In this document: positions 1 to 42,900 of the stretch, piece after piece
How the letters are laid out: each line of letters starts with the position of its first letter
How positions within the stretch are numbered: position 1 is the first letter of the stretch
Assembly: GCA_031213475.1 (NCBI GenBank)
Contig: JARUPZ010000005.1
Location: 8,118,988 to 8,182,987, forward strand
Direction: 5' to 3'
Origin: Nereocystis luetkeana
Lineage: Eukaryota; Sar; Phaeophyceae; Laminariales; Laminariaceae
DNA length: 64,000 nt
The notes under the pieces: generated by a model
What the model saw: only the letters and a program-made list of their open reading frames with translations
Database searches by the model: none
Told to the model about the DNA's origin: nothing
Translations under genes and position numbers: made by a program

Positions 1-86
1 GGAAGGGAGGGAGGGAGGGAGGGCAGAGGGAGTGTTTCGCGTTCACTCAGGCAGGTTTTTGTTTATGTGGAATGCGGTAACGGGGA

Positions 87-657
87 GAGGGGGGGTGCAC
101 TCGATAGGAGAGATGTACTCGATCTCATCCATGGCCGTAGTCGTATGACCATAGACGCTCGCATCCCTACAATGCCAGGACGGAGCATGTCGGGTTTTCA
201 CCGACCACGCAGACATTGTGAGGCAAGGTGTCCGGCGAGTCGCATGAAGGGTGAGCTGCATCCTACTAAGAATCGCTTGTAAGGCAGACTTGCATATGGA
301 TGACAGCTTCAATGAGTTAATTTAGTTTCCGGTATGGCCACTTCCATATGGATGCCAGCTTCAATGAGTTAATTTAATTTCCGGTATGGCCACTTCCAGA
401 GACAGCAATGGGAGTACTATGTAACTGCCTCTTGGGTGCCTTACCTTGAACACTGCGTGATACGATCAATTCCCTTGTGCGGAGTAAAGGTTCTTTACCT
501 CGCACAAATGATCTAACTTGACAACCAACTGTGGGCGACCGCAAAAAAAAAAAGAAAAAAAAGACGGCACCCAGGTTGTCTAGCTCACGTAGTGAGCGGC
601 ATGTTTTTCAGTGTCGTTGCCAACCGACACCAACCCAACCTATGTACAATAGGGGGG
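87..657 (-). mobile_element. C-tail retroposon family 1, full-length copy
   Basis: Sense strand is minus. The 5' end is the hairpin CCTATTGTACATAGG after a C-run at 657; the 3' end is GAGTGCACCCCCC at 87-95. The body contains ACGTGAGCTAGACAACC, GGTTGTCAAGTTAGATCA, GCATGAAGGGTGAGC (antisense) and CCTCGCATCCC. It carries an internal 52-bp tandem duplication at about 294-397. No long conserved ORF is shared among copies. Confidence 0.75.
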
Positions 658-1507
658 AGTGGGGGGGGAGGAGAGGAGAGGGGAGCGGGAAGGGGCTGTT
701 TTGCGTTTCGTCAGGGGGTCATGGGGATGAAGAATGCGGCGAAGGGCGGGGGTCTGTCGTTTCGTCTTTTGTCAGGCGTGTTGCGTTGATTGGGAAAGGG
801 GGGGAGGGGAGAGGGGGGATATGTTGTTTAACCCGTCGAAATGACGGGTGGGTGGGTGGGTCGGTTGGTTGGTCGAAAGGAGGTGGCAACACCGGTCGCA
901 TGCGCGCGCGCACATGGAGTTTCTTGACGACCGTCGCCGAAATTCGTCGGGCCGTACGATACGAACTCGTTTTTTTTTTCCCCTCCAGCATCTCCCCTGA
1001 GAGGTGTACTCTGTCGTACTGATATATGGACACGTACACTACTTACGATGTACCGTGGTCGTACGTGCTGTAGTGGAGACCGCGGAAATTGGGCTATCGA
1101 ACCGTCACCAGTGCCGCCGCCATTCCGAGCCGCGAACCATACCATACTTTGAAGTTTATGATAGGTTGTTCGCAACGAATTCGGTTGGGACCGGTTCGGT
1201 AATTTGGTTCGGTTTTTTGTAGTCTGTTTCCTATAGAAGGGTAGCATCCCAATCCACGAAAAAAACGAGCATCCCTACCTCTACGGCTGTGGGGAAAAGC
1301 GGCCTAACGCACGCCTTGAACCTAGCCATTTTTCAGTTGAGTTCACCCTGGAGGCCTTCGAGTTCTCACCTGATACCAACCAACTCCTCAAATTTTTTGG
1401 TCCTCTCATATTTTTTTTTGTAATCCAAATCAAATTGGATTTGTCGCCGAACACCCGAATGGTACGTATTGTAGATTTGAAAAACCGTTTCCGTTACAAA
1501 ATGGTCT

Positions 1508-1622
1508 ATTAGGGGGGACCATAGTAAATAGGACCAAATTGGTAGCGGAAATAACGAAATATATACCAGGTAGTTTTTTTTGTGTGTACCGTAGGTCCTA
1601 TTTAATATGGTTCCCTGTAATA
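1508..1622. mobile_element. MITE-1 copy with CCAGGTA insertion
   Basis: Foldback element of the GGGGGACCATAGT family (consensus about 107 bp, inverted ends ACGGGGGACC). This copy belongs to a subfamily with GTGTGTACCGTAGG in its right half. Compared with the copy at 29287 it holds 7 extra bases, CCAGGTA, at a TA near 1563. It lies just upstream of the first visible CAS exon. Confidence 0.85.
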
Positions 1623-1714
1623 GTCTACGAAATAGCTTTAGTTTTTACCATCGTTTTTTAACGTTTCATACAATACTCATGCTGCATGCGCACGCACACG
1701 CCGGCGTTCCGCAG

Positions 1715-31520
<29,806 letters not shown>

Positions 31521-32935
31521 ACTCTTAAGCAGCTTCCGCGGTGCCGCATGTCGGTCGTGCCCGTTGTGGTTTGTGGAGAAGAGACCATGAGTTATCGATA
31601 TCGATGTCTAACGCAGAAGACACACCCATCTTCTCTCGGTAGTGCCGTTTGCCACACTGCTGCTGCTGGCGTACGGTGCCATGCCACGATGTACTAGTTT
31701 TGTGGTTTCGCAGCGAAGGGGTGGTGGCTTCAGAAAACAAGAAATAGGGGGCAGAATTTGGGCCCAACATAGTCCGTCAAGGGCTAACAGTTGTCTATCT
31801 CCGTTGTTGCTGTATGTTGTTGTTTCTTCGTGCTGTTGTCTGCGTACATGCATCCTTTTTGTTTAGATCGGTATTTAGGCAGGAGGCAGGCCGCACACAT
31901 GTTGTTTTGTTCTTTCCGTGAACCCCTTTGGGTCTTCAGAGGGGAACATTATGGGAAATAGTGACAACTCCAGCATCGGTCACGCTAGTCAGCCCGGGTC
32001 GCTGAGGTAGGGGATGCACCCGAGCTACAACGCGAGGGCATGCCCGACACGCACACCGCATGAGCAGTCGTACGACACGGGTGATACAACCGCACTTTGA
32101 TATAACCTCGTTGGCTATAGTTTGGGCCCCAAAAGAGTTATTGTACATCTTGTTTCAAGTTTGTTATCGACACGTGGGTCAAGGAGTCAATGGGTTAGGC
32201 CTGCCACGAGTTGGGCCTGGGCAGCTCGTTCCATTCGATGGCTTGGCCTCCGTGCACTATTACTGCCGCAGTATTGCTATTTTCGTACAATATGTGCTGG
32301 GACGTGGGGTTTGTGGGAGCGAGAGGCATTCATAGGACTGATCTTTATACACAATTAATTGATTTTCATACGATAGGCTAATAGTCAGCAGTGAAGCGGA
32401 AGAGCAGACACAGACAGTAGAGTAGGTTAGGACTACGTATGTGGATTGACCAGTTGTTGTGGACGAAGGACGGATGGCAGGGGGAATAACTCTGCTGAAT
32501 GTCCAGGCCAGAACAAAATTGATTCGTAGCACTGTCGTATTGGTTGCTAGCGGCGGGCGGCTTGAGTGGATGTTGCATGCGTGGGCGGAGGGAATAAACC
32601 TAAGTTGGAGAGGCCGAGTGTGTGGTCGATGATCATGACGAACCTTAACACACATTTCGTCACAACGAGTACTTGCGATATCGTCGCCATGGTACACCGG
32701 TCGATTTCTCCTGCGTTGTTCTGGGGGGCTTGAACTACTTTTTTTTATCAAGCGCGGTCTCATGTGTCAGCATGGGAAGGTGCAACCGAGGGGATGCGGG
32801 AGAGGGTCTATTGCACCCGTGTTCTTCTCTGAATTATGGATGAAGGGATGAAGTTTGCGTGATTTATTTTTCACGGGGCTGCCATGGTGTCGGGTGACTA
32901 GTCACGAATGGGCGGGGTTCTACACTATTTGATTT

Positions 32936-33150
32936 TTTCGTGGCATGGCCATGGTACCACCCATCCATGGTGTGTACCAGGTATAAGATTTCATGGCATC
33001 CCCACGGCATCCCATGGCGTGGCATAAGATTTCATGGTGGCATGCCATGGGCGGTACTATGGCAACACCCGCGGCAACCGCCGCGGCACTCCATGGTAAC
33101 CCCACGGAATGTCATGGCAACCCCCACGGCACCTCAATGTCCACGGCACC
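32936..33150. repeat. CATGGCA/CCCACGGCA-rich degenerate repeat
   Basis: Recurring TTTCATGGCATCCC, CCCATGGCGTGGC and CCCACGGCAC words of irregular spacing, intergenic. Confidence 0.65.
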
Positions 33151-33636
33151 TAGGTTGGGATTAGGGTTAGGGTTGGGATGGGGGCAGGGGGGCGCCAGCC
33201 ATCACCGCCGCCAGTTTTACTTTTACCATCTCCACCCCTACCCGGGGCTGACTCGGATGTATTTCCACTATCCCCTATCCCCGTCATGTCTACTGTAAGT
33301 GCTGCTTCCGACGGGCGTATGATGTTCGTTTGTAAAGGATATACCACTGAGCTACTCTGTCAGCGCTCAAGACCAGTGACGACGTTAATAACAAGTACCG
33401 GTAGATACTATTCTGCCTCGTGAAAAACAATACCAGGAAAAAACAAACTATGACCGCTTCTTTCGTGATGATGGTGTGGTCCAACCTTTTCAAACGAACA
33501 AAAGAAGTACCTTTGGGCTCGATACGGCCTCCCGCTGATAACATCCTCCGGGGTCGATCAAGCCCCTAATCAGCGCTATTTGACATTTAAAACATACCCC
33601 TGTGGGCACCATCGAGGCGTCCGACGTGTTGTGGTG

Positions 33637-33740
33637 ACATGTCAGGAAAGATCGTCCGCTTGAACAGATCACTGTATGGTCTGAAGCAGAGCGGACGGCA
33701 GCGGGTCGGATTATTGGTAGAGACCGTGGTAAAGTATGCT
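33637..33740 (+). mobile_element. Ty1/copia reverse transcriptase scrap
   Basis: A short fossil in the CAS-RPSA intergenic region. The peptide GKIVRLNRSLYGLKQSGRQ matches the RT core motif LNKSLYGLKQ of Ty1/copia elements. Similarity ends after about 35 residues. No LTR or other domain is visible nearby. It is broken and appears old. It need not belong to the same insertion as the copia gag fossil at 5928-7640. Confidence 0.75.
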
Positions 33741-34188
33741 GCCCACAGTCTCCCTGTCTACAAAAAAGGGGGGGTCCGAGGCAGACGACGTGAGCACAAC
33801 GATCGTGTTTCCGCTGAGTGGGACCCTCTACAGCCTGCACGGCTACCGGGTCGACCGCAGTTGTGGAGAAAATGCCTGAGATGTACTCGCCCCGGGAAAA
33901 CTGCCCCACAAGTCTGCGATTGACATCAGACGGTGGTGGCTCGGCCGCGGCTGCTGGTGACGATGGCAGCAGCGCCAAAGCCACCAGCGGAGTAGTACCT
34001 GCGAAGATGTACGCAGCCCTCTACAACTTCTAACCGTAGCTGCTGGAATGATCCAAACGAACACCCTCCCTGGCTCTTCGCAGCAGTGACGGGACCGAAG
34101 AGACATTCAAGACTTGCTAGGACCTAAGAAGCCAACGCTACGGCCCCCCGGTTATCCTGGAGGGAGAGCTGCAGGAGTGCAAAGGGTG

Positions 34189-34254
34189 CTCCATGGCGAA
34201 GGGTCTCCGCAACGGTACAAGCTCCATGGCGAAGGGTCTCCGCAACGGTATCAA
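34189..34254. repeat. 33-bp direct repeat, two units
   Basis: CTCCATGGCGAAGGGTCTCC plus GCAACGGTA, in two near-identical adjacent units. Confidence 0.85.
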
Positions 34255-34897
34255 GCAGTCCACACACGCACGAAATATAAACGAACATATGACGGCACCT
34301 ACCAGGTACAAGGAAGGCATGCCTGAAAATACTGTAGTCAGCAGTTACGTCCTGGTTGTCCATATTGTGTGTACAGTAGGGTTGACTGTAGTCGATGACA
34401 GCGAGCGGTAGATATGTCATTCCTACTGTTGATTGCCCTGGGGCTCGAATAATCTCGGCTGGTGTTATTATACACGACACACTTCATCTGCCTTGTCTTC
34501 CGTTTTGTCGAGAAATCGACAAAAGGCACGAACTCTAAAAAATCTAGGAAAATCAACGCGCACAGCGACACCTGAAACGCTATCCGGGATCAAAATAGAG
34601 GCAAGTACCAGGCGGGGGGGGAGGGGTGGAGACGCCTGTGACCACGGCTTGTCCAAAAGACTGTTGAGTAGTAGGGCAAAAACTCGAAACCTCCCACGAG
34701 TCTGTACGAGTTGATGGGGGGAGTAGGCGTTATATGTAAAAGCTAAAAGTGCACCACTCCATAACATCAGCCCCCCCCGATTGGTCGTGGATGCAAATCA
34801 CCCGAGTATATATACAACGAATGGATGCCAATTATTTGAGTATAGCCGGAAATCGCAAAGGAACCGACTACACGGTTACAGAAAAATGGAGGTCCCA

Positions 34898-35164
34898 TTA
34901 CAATCTGTGAGCTCGGATCTCTAGGTTGGTAGGCTGTTTTTGCATTTTGGTTCCGGTTGGGATCAAGGTACGGGCGAAGACCCAACCACACCCCCCCTAA
35001 CCCTAACCCCAAACCGCAGCCCAAACGGGCCAAAATTAGCCATGAACGCGTGTGCATCGAACCAGGAAATTTCTTAATTGCGGATGACGATTCCGAAGTG
35101 CAGACCGCGCTAGGCAATTTTCAAGTCAAAAACATCTCCAAAGATCCTAGCTCACAGATTGTAA
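34898..35164. mobile_element. Foldback element, TIR TTACAATCTGTGAGCT
   Basis: 267 bp flanked by 23-bp inverted repeats differing at one base (TTACAATCTGTGAGCT, C or A, GGATCT). The interior includes CCCTAACCCTAACCCC. No ORF of note. Confidence 0.75.
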
Positions 35165-35373
35165 AACCTACTCGAAAAATGAGGATACAGACCACAGGTT
35201 TGCCCAAAAAGAGGATGTTTAAAAAAATCTCAATATCCTGTTGTTTCAACCTATCGCTTGCAAGCTGCAACTTTCAAAAAGAGGGTTTTCAAAACTGCAA
35301 GGATCCCGTTGCTAGTACGACTCATCGCTGGAAGCTGCCGCTGTCGAAGTGAGTATCCTCAAAACTACCTTGG

Positions 35374-35446
35374 GAACCGCAGTCCCGTTGTGGGGACGAA
35401 CTACTTGAAATTTGAGTGGTTTGTCCCCACAACGGGATTGCGGTTC
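35374..35446. mobile_element. Short hairpin element, TIR GAACCGCARTCCCGTTGT
   Basis: 73 bp that fold almost completely: GAACCGCAGTCCCGTTGTGG pairs with the complement of TGTCCCCACAACGGGATTGC and the GGTTC that follows. The loop is CTACTTGAAATTTGAGTGG. A related fragment (CTCCCGTTGTGAAGAC, GAATTTGAGT) lies near 3672-3720. Confidence 0.7.
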
Positions 35447-36905
35447 TAAAAGGGTTTCAAATACCGTTTAGACTTGTCAGGTACGATCGCGCTGCAAGTT
35501 TCAGGTTAGGCATGCTCCTTCGCCCGCGGGAGGAGCGATTGTGACGTTCCAGAGTGAGTACAGCGTTTACTTAGCGCTTGGAGTTGTCTACTCCTTTGTC
35601 TTCTTTTGAGCGAGCGCGTGCATCGCGCACCACGTCGCAGATGGTGTAGCAAAAGCATGCGTTCGTTGCCGCCAGTGGTGGAAAGCAAAAACCCCCTTCG
35701 CCAGCAAGCACGCCCACCGCGGGGTTACGTATCATACGCACGCGCCAGAGTAGTAGGGTTGCAGAACGGGCTTCTACACGAGCATTTTACTCGCACGGCA
35801 GCACTACAGGAGCGGCGGCGCGATCGGCTGACTGAAAACACCAGCACCCCGATGAAACCCACGACCACCCAGCTCGCCGGAAATATGATCAATCCCCGTG
35901 TGATCTCAATACTCGTAATCTAAACGGTTTTGATCGCTTTCCGCGCCAGAGTAGCATGTATGACATGTGTTGTACCGTCTGTTGTTATGTAAGGCAGTGT
36001 CCGCGGTGATACCGCAAAACTTTACAGGGTGCGGGCAGCGATGTTGCTCTCGACGCTGGGCCAGTTTCTGCGGTCTGCCTTCGTGGTTGCTGCAGCAATC
36101 GCCTTGCTCCCTGCCACCCAAGAGGTTGGGGTTTGCGCCGTGCTGACGTCCGCGGTTGCTGCCGTAACTGGTGTTTCCTTGCCGCAACTTGATACGGTAT
36201 GTTTCCGAAGCGCTGGATATCGTTGGAGCTTTCACTTGATTGCAGTATTCGAAAAAGAGGGACAGGCAGACAGACCGACACTTTCGGAGTTTTGCGGATA
36301 AAGCAGACCCCCATGCGTTGGTGCTACTCGTACCAACAAGATTTTTTCTCAGACAGCAATATAGGGCTCGAAGGCAAGTAACAGCGACGCGTCCGTTTGT
36401 CTGTCCCCTCTTTTTTCAAGCAGAAAGATGATGCTTCACGCCCCAACCCGTGATCCATCATTGTGCGATTCTCCAGGACGAGGCCAGCTTGGCGCCGCTG
36501 TCTTTGTAGATATTGTGGTTAGTTTCGAGTAGTTTTTAATAGAAGAGGCGGACTGATGCGTTCCAACCCAGGTGACCAAACCCAGGGCTCAAGCAGACAA
36601 GTGCTGCTTGCGACGCCAAAACCGACCTCAACCCGACCGACTCTCTTCTCTCTCTCTCTCAAACGACCCACCCCTCACGGCTCCCCACCACCAACTCTCA
36701 AAAAGAGTTCGCGACGTTTCACCCCAAACGGCAATCAACCTCTCACGTCAGCAATCCTCACGGAGGCAAACAGGAAGGCGGCAACAACAACATACGGGGC
36801 TCTTACTCTCCGCCCCGCGCCCCGTCCACACCCCCACCCCCCACCCCCGTCCTCAAAAAGCCACCGCCGTCGCTAGCCTGCTTAAGATCGAAAGATCAGC
36901 GACGT

Positions 36906-39900
36906 CTACCATCCTCCTCCGTCACCCTGGGCGGCACTCCCGCCGCCCCACCCGCCTCCCTGAGGAGCGGCGGGCGGCTGCTGGGGCGCCGCGTTCCAGC
37001 CCCCGCCACCGTCCGCGGCGGGGTCCACCGCTACGGGCATCACCTCCTGTACGGGCTGCTGCTGCTGCTGCTCCATCACGGGCTCCGCAGGAGCCGGGGC
37101 CGCATCCCAGCCGCCGCCGAGAGCGGCAGCCTGCGCGGGTGCCGCCGCGAACTCGACAGGCACGGCGGCGGCCGCGGCCGAAGGGTCGGCGGCGTTGAAG
37201 CCCTCCATGGGGGTGGGGGCGGCCGCCCCGGCGATGGGCTCGGCTCCCCATCCGGGGGTGGACACCGCGGCGGGGTCCTGGAAGGGCGCCTGGGCCTCCT
37301 CCGCCTTCTCGAGCTCTTCCGGCTCGCGGTAGAAGAACAGGTCCACCGGGACGTCCCACGCGACCTGGGTGGCGATATAGCGGTGGCGATGGAGAGGACG
37401 GTGGGGGGAGGGGGGTTGGGGGAAGAAAAATATACTACCCTGTATATATATATGGGAGTTTTCAGATTTGCAGAGTTGTGTGCAAAAAACGAAACACCAA
37501 AGGGAGTTTTAAGGTTGTGTCGCAGGAGTGGGTGGTGTGCAAACGCAAACAGAAAAGGGAGTTGTCAGATTGTGGAGGGGGTGCTGTATACATTATACCA
37601 GTACGAGCGTTTGTTCGTGTTCTATTTGTGTTCCACGTGTAGTTGTGCGATCCGGGTGGCGGTGGCGACGGGGGAGGGTGGGGAACGAAAACCATCACAA
37701 AAAAAGGGTTTGTTCGTGTTCTATTTGGGTTCACGTGTAGTTGTGCGATCCGGGTGGCGGTGGCGACGGGGGAGGGTGGGGAACGAGAACCATCACGAAA
37801 AAAGCGAGTGCAATAATATTGTGTTTTGGGTGCTATTTAATAATGTATCAATGACAGTGTTAGGTACCATAGATAGTGCTGGTGTGTGGTTGGGGTGTGT
37901 ACAGCTACCTCATCCACCGCGAGCAGCGAAGGCACGGGATCTCTCCCTGTCCTTATCACTCTAAACAAACAAACAAAAAAACACGACCGACAATCGAAGA
38001 AGCCGACGAGGCAACCTCAGGCAAAAAAAGGCGTCACCGCACATCTACCTACACACTCGCCACTACTCCAACCCACCAAAAAAAAAAAAACGTGTACCAC
38101 GCGGGATCCAACTATGACGACCACACGCAGCTTGCAAATACGAGTTTCGACAAAAATACCTCGGGAATCAGACAGCTTGTCTACGTTTTTTGCTTAATCG
38201 GCACTAAAAAAAACGGATCGCACCGGGACCGACGGAAGGGCTGCAACTTGAAGAAAAATATTTTGACATGATGGAAAAAAACTCACCGTGCGGTCCACGC
38301 TGTCGCGCATGCGGAGCACCTCCCTGGCGAGGAGCCAGTAGAGGAGACCGATGGACAGCTTGCCCTTGTTGTTGGACGGGATGGCTACATCCACGTTCTG
38401 CAGCGGGGAGTCGCTGTCGCAGAAAGCGATCACCGGCACGTTCACGTACGAGGCCTCCTTCACAGCCTGCATCAGTTCACGTATTCGCGAATTGGGCCAG
38501 CGAAAAGGGGGCAGCAGATGAGCACGCAGGAAAAAATTGACGCACCACCCATTTTTACAGCCGGCGGGAGCACAATGAGACACTAGATGGACAGGTAAGA
38601 ATTCCGACAAGATTATACGTTACATAGCGGTGGGGGGGAGGGTACGACCTTTCGACCCAAGCGATCAATCCAACAGCCCGCACCCTTTCTTGCTCCGAAG
38701 CCTAGCTATTATTAGCAGGCTGCGTTGGCGTTGTTTATCCCCCAGACAACTGCGCCAACGTTTCAGCGACAAAAACGCAAGCGACCAAGCTTGGCTGCAA
38801 GTTGCAGCGGTGTGTACGGTCGCAGAAAATGAGGGGGGGAAAAAAAGTCAACACCGAGGAACATAACGCGGGCGCGTCGGCTGTATCATGAACGACGGAG
38901 CACTACCGGAAGGACCCGTCGATTCGTTTCACAGCCATCAAAGACCACCACCCACGTGAGAGAGATGCCTCCCTTCAAGGAGGAGCCACCCGCGAAAACT
39001 CGACACAAGAACATAGCCCCGAAGCGGACTCTACACCTGTTCCTCCCCACCCCCTTTCCGTCTCGCTCAGACGCAAAATCTGTGCTGTACAGTTCCCTGA
39101 ACCCTTACACTGACAGTCTTTTGCGCGACGCACTGCCAGACGGCAGGCAGGTTATGAATCACCACGAAGTCATCCAAAGGCTACTTATTCAACACCTGCC
39201 CTGTTTTACAATCGCACCAACATACGGATTTGGACACACCAGTTCCCTGTTTTACACACGCAATCACGTACATACGTAGACAAGAAAAGAAAACCCCAAC
39301 AAGAGATTGAATGAAGTACATGAAGTGCTGCAGTATGATACGAGTGAATTGCAAGTACAACGAGGCGCGAAAGCCTCTCTCGGTTTTCCACGGAGAAAAA
39401 GCCTCATTGATGAATTATAATTCGAAATATAAAATAGTTCAACCACCAAGGTTGTTAGCCAGGAGGGTTCGGGCACCTGGGCGTCGGGGCGCGGGTCGGT
39501 GATGATCAGCAGGCGCGGCTCGCGGAACTGCTTGGTGATCTGGTTCGTGAAGGTTCCGGGGGTGAACCGTCCAGCGATGGACAGGCAGCCCGTGTACTGC
39601 GCGAACTTAAGCACCGCGCGCTGGCCGTAGGGGCGGGCGGAGATGGCCACCACGTCCTGCAAAGGGAAAACGAAACAGGCGTGTTCGGAGGAGGGAAATG
39701 GGCGTTTTTGAGAAGAGGACAGGGTGTTTTACTTCACTGAGTGGGATACGTAGGTGCCAGGTAGGGGGGGGTACGTGGGCGTTTTCAGGCGAGGGAAAGG
39801 GGTGTAACAACATCCGTCATGATAAAGTACCGAGGCAGCAATAATAAGCGAGGACTGGCATTGCGAGTAGCTATTGGCTATTGGCGATGCAGCGGCGTTT

Positions 39901-42900
39901 TTTAAGGCGAGGGGCGGGGCGGGGTGGGTGTGTCGAGGGTGTTGACAGGAGCAGCGTTGTGCACAGCGCGACCGCCGATAGGCGTGTCTTGCGCCTGGAC
40001 CTAAAGACTCCACATCCGCTCGGTGGCTTTGAATAATAGTTGTGAGCCAAACGGTGAACAACTAAACGTTAGAAAGCACAAAAACTTTACCATCAATACT
40101 ACAAACATAGATATGATGCTATTGAAGCTACAGGAACCACATGGGGCTTCTCGGGGATGATACGAGAGGACCCTCCTCATAAAACTGCTGGAAAACGTGC
40201 AGCAGCTCAAGCAGCAGCAACAAGTCACAACAGTATGATCGCAAGCACGCCCGTAACTCGTGCTATACGTACTATTTGATACTTACAGTAGACCTTTATC
40301 CCTAAACAGAGCTGCGTACATCACACCCACCACAAGCCATTTTGTGCGCCGGGTAATCGATGCAGAACACTCACCGCGAAAATAATTTGCCTCTGGCGTG
40401 ACCTTCTCTAGATACGATGGAACACGAACGCACCCGCCACAGCCAAAATGCTCGTAAGGGTATACACAGGTGGATTTCTTGGGTTTCGGCCAACTCGTTT
40501 TTTTCCCTCCAGCATATTTATTACTCGCCTGGGGGTTCTCGATGGCCACGATGATACGGGCGGCGAGCACGATCTTTTCCCAGGTCTTGCCGATGTTAAG
40601 GATGTGGATGCCATCCTGTTTTATATTATATTTAGCGGGGGGGGAGGGGCGGGGGGTCACGGAAGCGGCGAGGCGTGGAGAAGAAAAGGCGTCAGTCGCA
40701 ATGATTCATCGTTCATCGGTCACTGCTGGTAACAACACAAAAAATAAGAGCTTAAGCTTGCAAGGAATGAAGCAAGGCGACACATCCTGGCGGCGTCGGG
40801 ATCGAACATGTTAGCTATAGCCTGCCGCCCGAAGACTGTACGAATGACACAGGAATCTGTTCAGTTGTTGGGGATCGATCACTCTGTGTTCCCTCCCTCC
40901 AGGCCTTGTGAGTGCCATCTGCCGCGGCAGACGCATATGAACCCCAGCCACACCAGCCATGGACGGCACATCCCCACCATCGTATGTACCAGGTATACCA
41001 TTGGGAGCGACGTTTTTCAAAGCGCTCCGACTATTGGGTGTTGGGTATCTCACCAAACGTTTCGAAATATCGAGAAATAAATATCGACATACCAGGTATG
41101 ATATACCTGGTATTGGGTATATCAAACGTGGTGTTCCCTCTGGCACCCCCGTGATGTTCATGCCGAACCCTCTGTACGAAACCTTCGATGTACCGGGTAT
41201 CAAACATCGCTATCGTATACGAAGTGATATATATTTAAAGTCGCTATCGTGTCGACCTCGATTCCGATATCGACACACAGCATAAGCTCCAACGCCTGCC
41301 CCGTCTTCAGCGGCACCAAAAACACAGCACGAGAACAAGACGATCAAGACTGAAGGCAGGCAAGCGGAGGGCACGTCTACATACACGGGAACACACAACA
41401 CAAGACACGCGCGCGCGCGTTGTATTTGGCAAAAGCACGAGGGAGGAGACCGCGAAGGAGAAGGCGGAGTGATACACAATACAGGTGTAAACGGCGGTGG
41501 TGTGAACCTTGTAGTGTCACTTAAAAAAAACTAAAAACCGGTTGACTTGCAGAGATGGCCTTACCAAAATTTCAGGTTGGGTCTCCTCAAACTAACAAAA
41601 GTTCTCCCAGATAAGTTCCAAGCCACGGCCGCTGCTTACCTGGCGGCGGCGCCAGATGTAGTCCTTCATCTGGGAGTCGCTGTTGCGAGTCCCGATGTGC
41701 ACCTGGGCGGAGAGCATCTTTTGGATGTCCTCCTCCCTTTAGCGCGGTGGTGGGTGGGTGGGTGGGTGGGTGGGTTGGGTGGCCGAGTGAACACAAACGA
41801 GACGGGTAAAAGGTAACGTTAGTACGGATGGCGTAAACAAAGTGGACACCACGTGCCGCTCTCATCTGAGATTAGAGTATACGTAAACGTGTAAATGAAA
41901 GCAGAGCAAAAACTGCAGCAGTACCTCGTGAGTACAGCAGTCGCGCCGTTTGTGCTCGCAGAGAGGAAGCGGAAAAGGGAGTCACTCGGAAGCAGCGCGT
42001 GTTGATGTTGGAAGCGCTTCTACGACTCAAACATATACGAGGACGGCCCCCCAGACTGACGTCCTGTCGATGCCAACGGCCAACGTACACTGGCAAACCC
42101 CGCGTCCATTTTACTGACTCACATTGATTTAGAGGCCCTACCACTGCCGTCTTGGCATACGATATAGATACTGGGGTTATGGGCAGCAGCCAAGGCCATG
42201 ATAATACTACCGGGCTACGTACACTGGCAAGAACCCGCATCTCCTTACTCCACTTCAAATTTAGAGCTCCCTCCTGCTCTGTGCGTACAGGTTAGCAAGA
42301 CCGGCATCCATTTTACCTGTAGATTAAATACCTGGAAATTGGAAATACTCGTATATTCCAGGTGCAGATTGTAGGTGTATGTAAACGCACAGAGCTGCAG
42401 AGAACCGTGAGCTTTACCATTGTTTTTCTTCGGTCAAGTTACGACGTTGTTGTGCCCGAAATGTCAAAACATTGCGCCATACGACCCGCACCGTGCGCGT
42501 GATAGATACGAGTGTACAGCTCTCTGCCAGCCAAAAAACCGAACCTCAACACGACGTGGATGCTCACAAAAACGCAAGCAAGGTGATAACACTCTGGAGT
42601 CAAACAGAAACGTCTCGCGCCGGCAAGCCGGCAACACGACTGCCTCGTTGGACATCGCTTTCTACTTTTAATACCGTACTGCGATGCCTCGCCTTGTGTC
42701 CTACGGGGCTACCAATTTGTTGCTAGACAGGCTCCTCCACCGCAACGAGTACTAAAGAATGAGTGCTCATACGAGTACTGTTGCGCTGCTAATATAGTCT
42801 GCCGCCTTTGCTTGAACTGGTATTAATATTAATAGTCACTACGCCCAAACCATGTACGAGCTCGTAGTGGAGATGGGCGACACCAAAATGCCTCACAGCT

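Larger units (their letters stand above)
1..1714. other. CAS intron (left part)
   Basis: No CAS exon is recognisable here. It contains a GGGA tract at 5-24, a full-length C-tail retroposon, a GGT(T/C)G tract near 845-875 and a MITE-1 copy. The acceptor is CCGCAG at 1714. Confidence 0.6.
31521..36905. other. Intergenic region between convergent CAS and RPSA
   Basis: Genes converge here, so both 3' UTRs lie at its ends. Contents: a CATGGCA-rich repeat, a copia RT scrap, a 33-bp duplication, two foldback elements and two short TTAGGG-like runs (33160, 34995). At 31600-32930 and 35450-36900 no gene or repeat is recognised. Confidence 0.6.

Noticed and set aside
531-1022. Basic Lys-rich ORF near the left edge
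   Set aside because: It spans the A-run and 5' end of a retroposon copy; the other copies do not keep the frame.
33160-35011. Interstitial telomere repeats (TTAGGGTTAGGG at 33160; CCCTAACCCTAAC at 34995)
   Set aside because: Only two units each; one sits inside a foldback element. Too short to call telomeric.
36572-37198. 208-residue + strand ORF
   Set aside because: Mostly antisense of the last RPSA exon; its composition mirrors the Ala/Pro/Gly tail.
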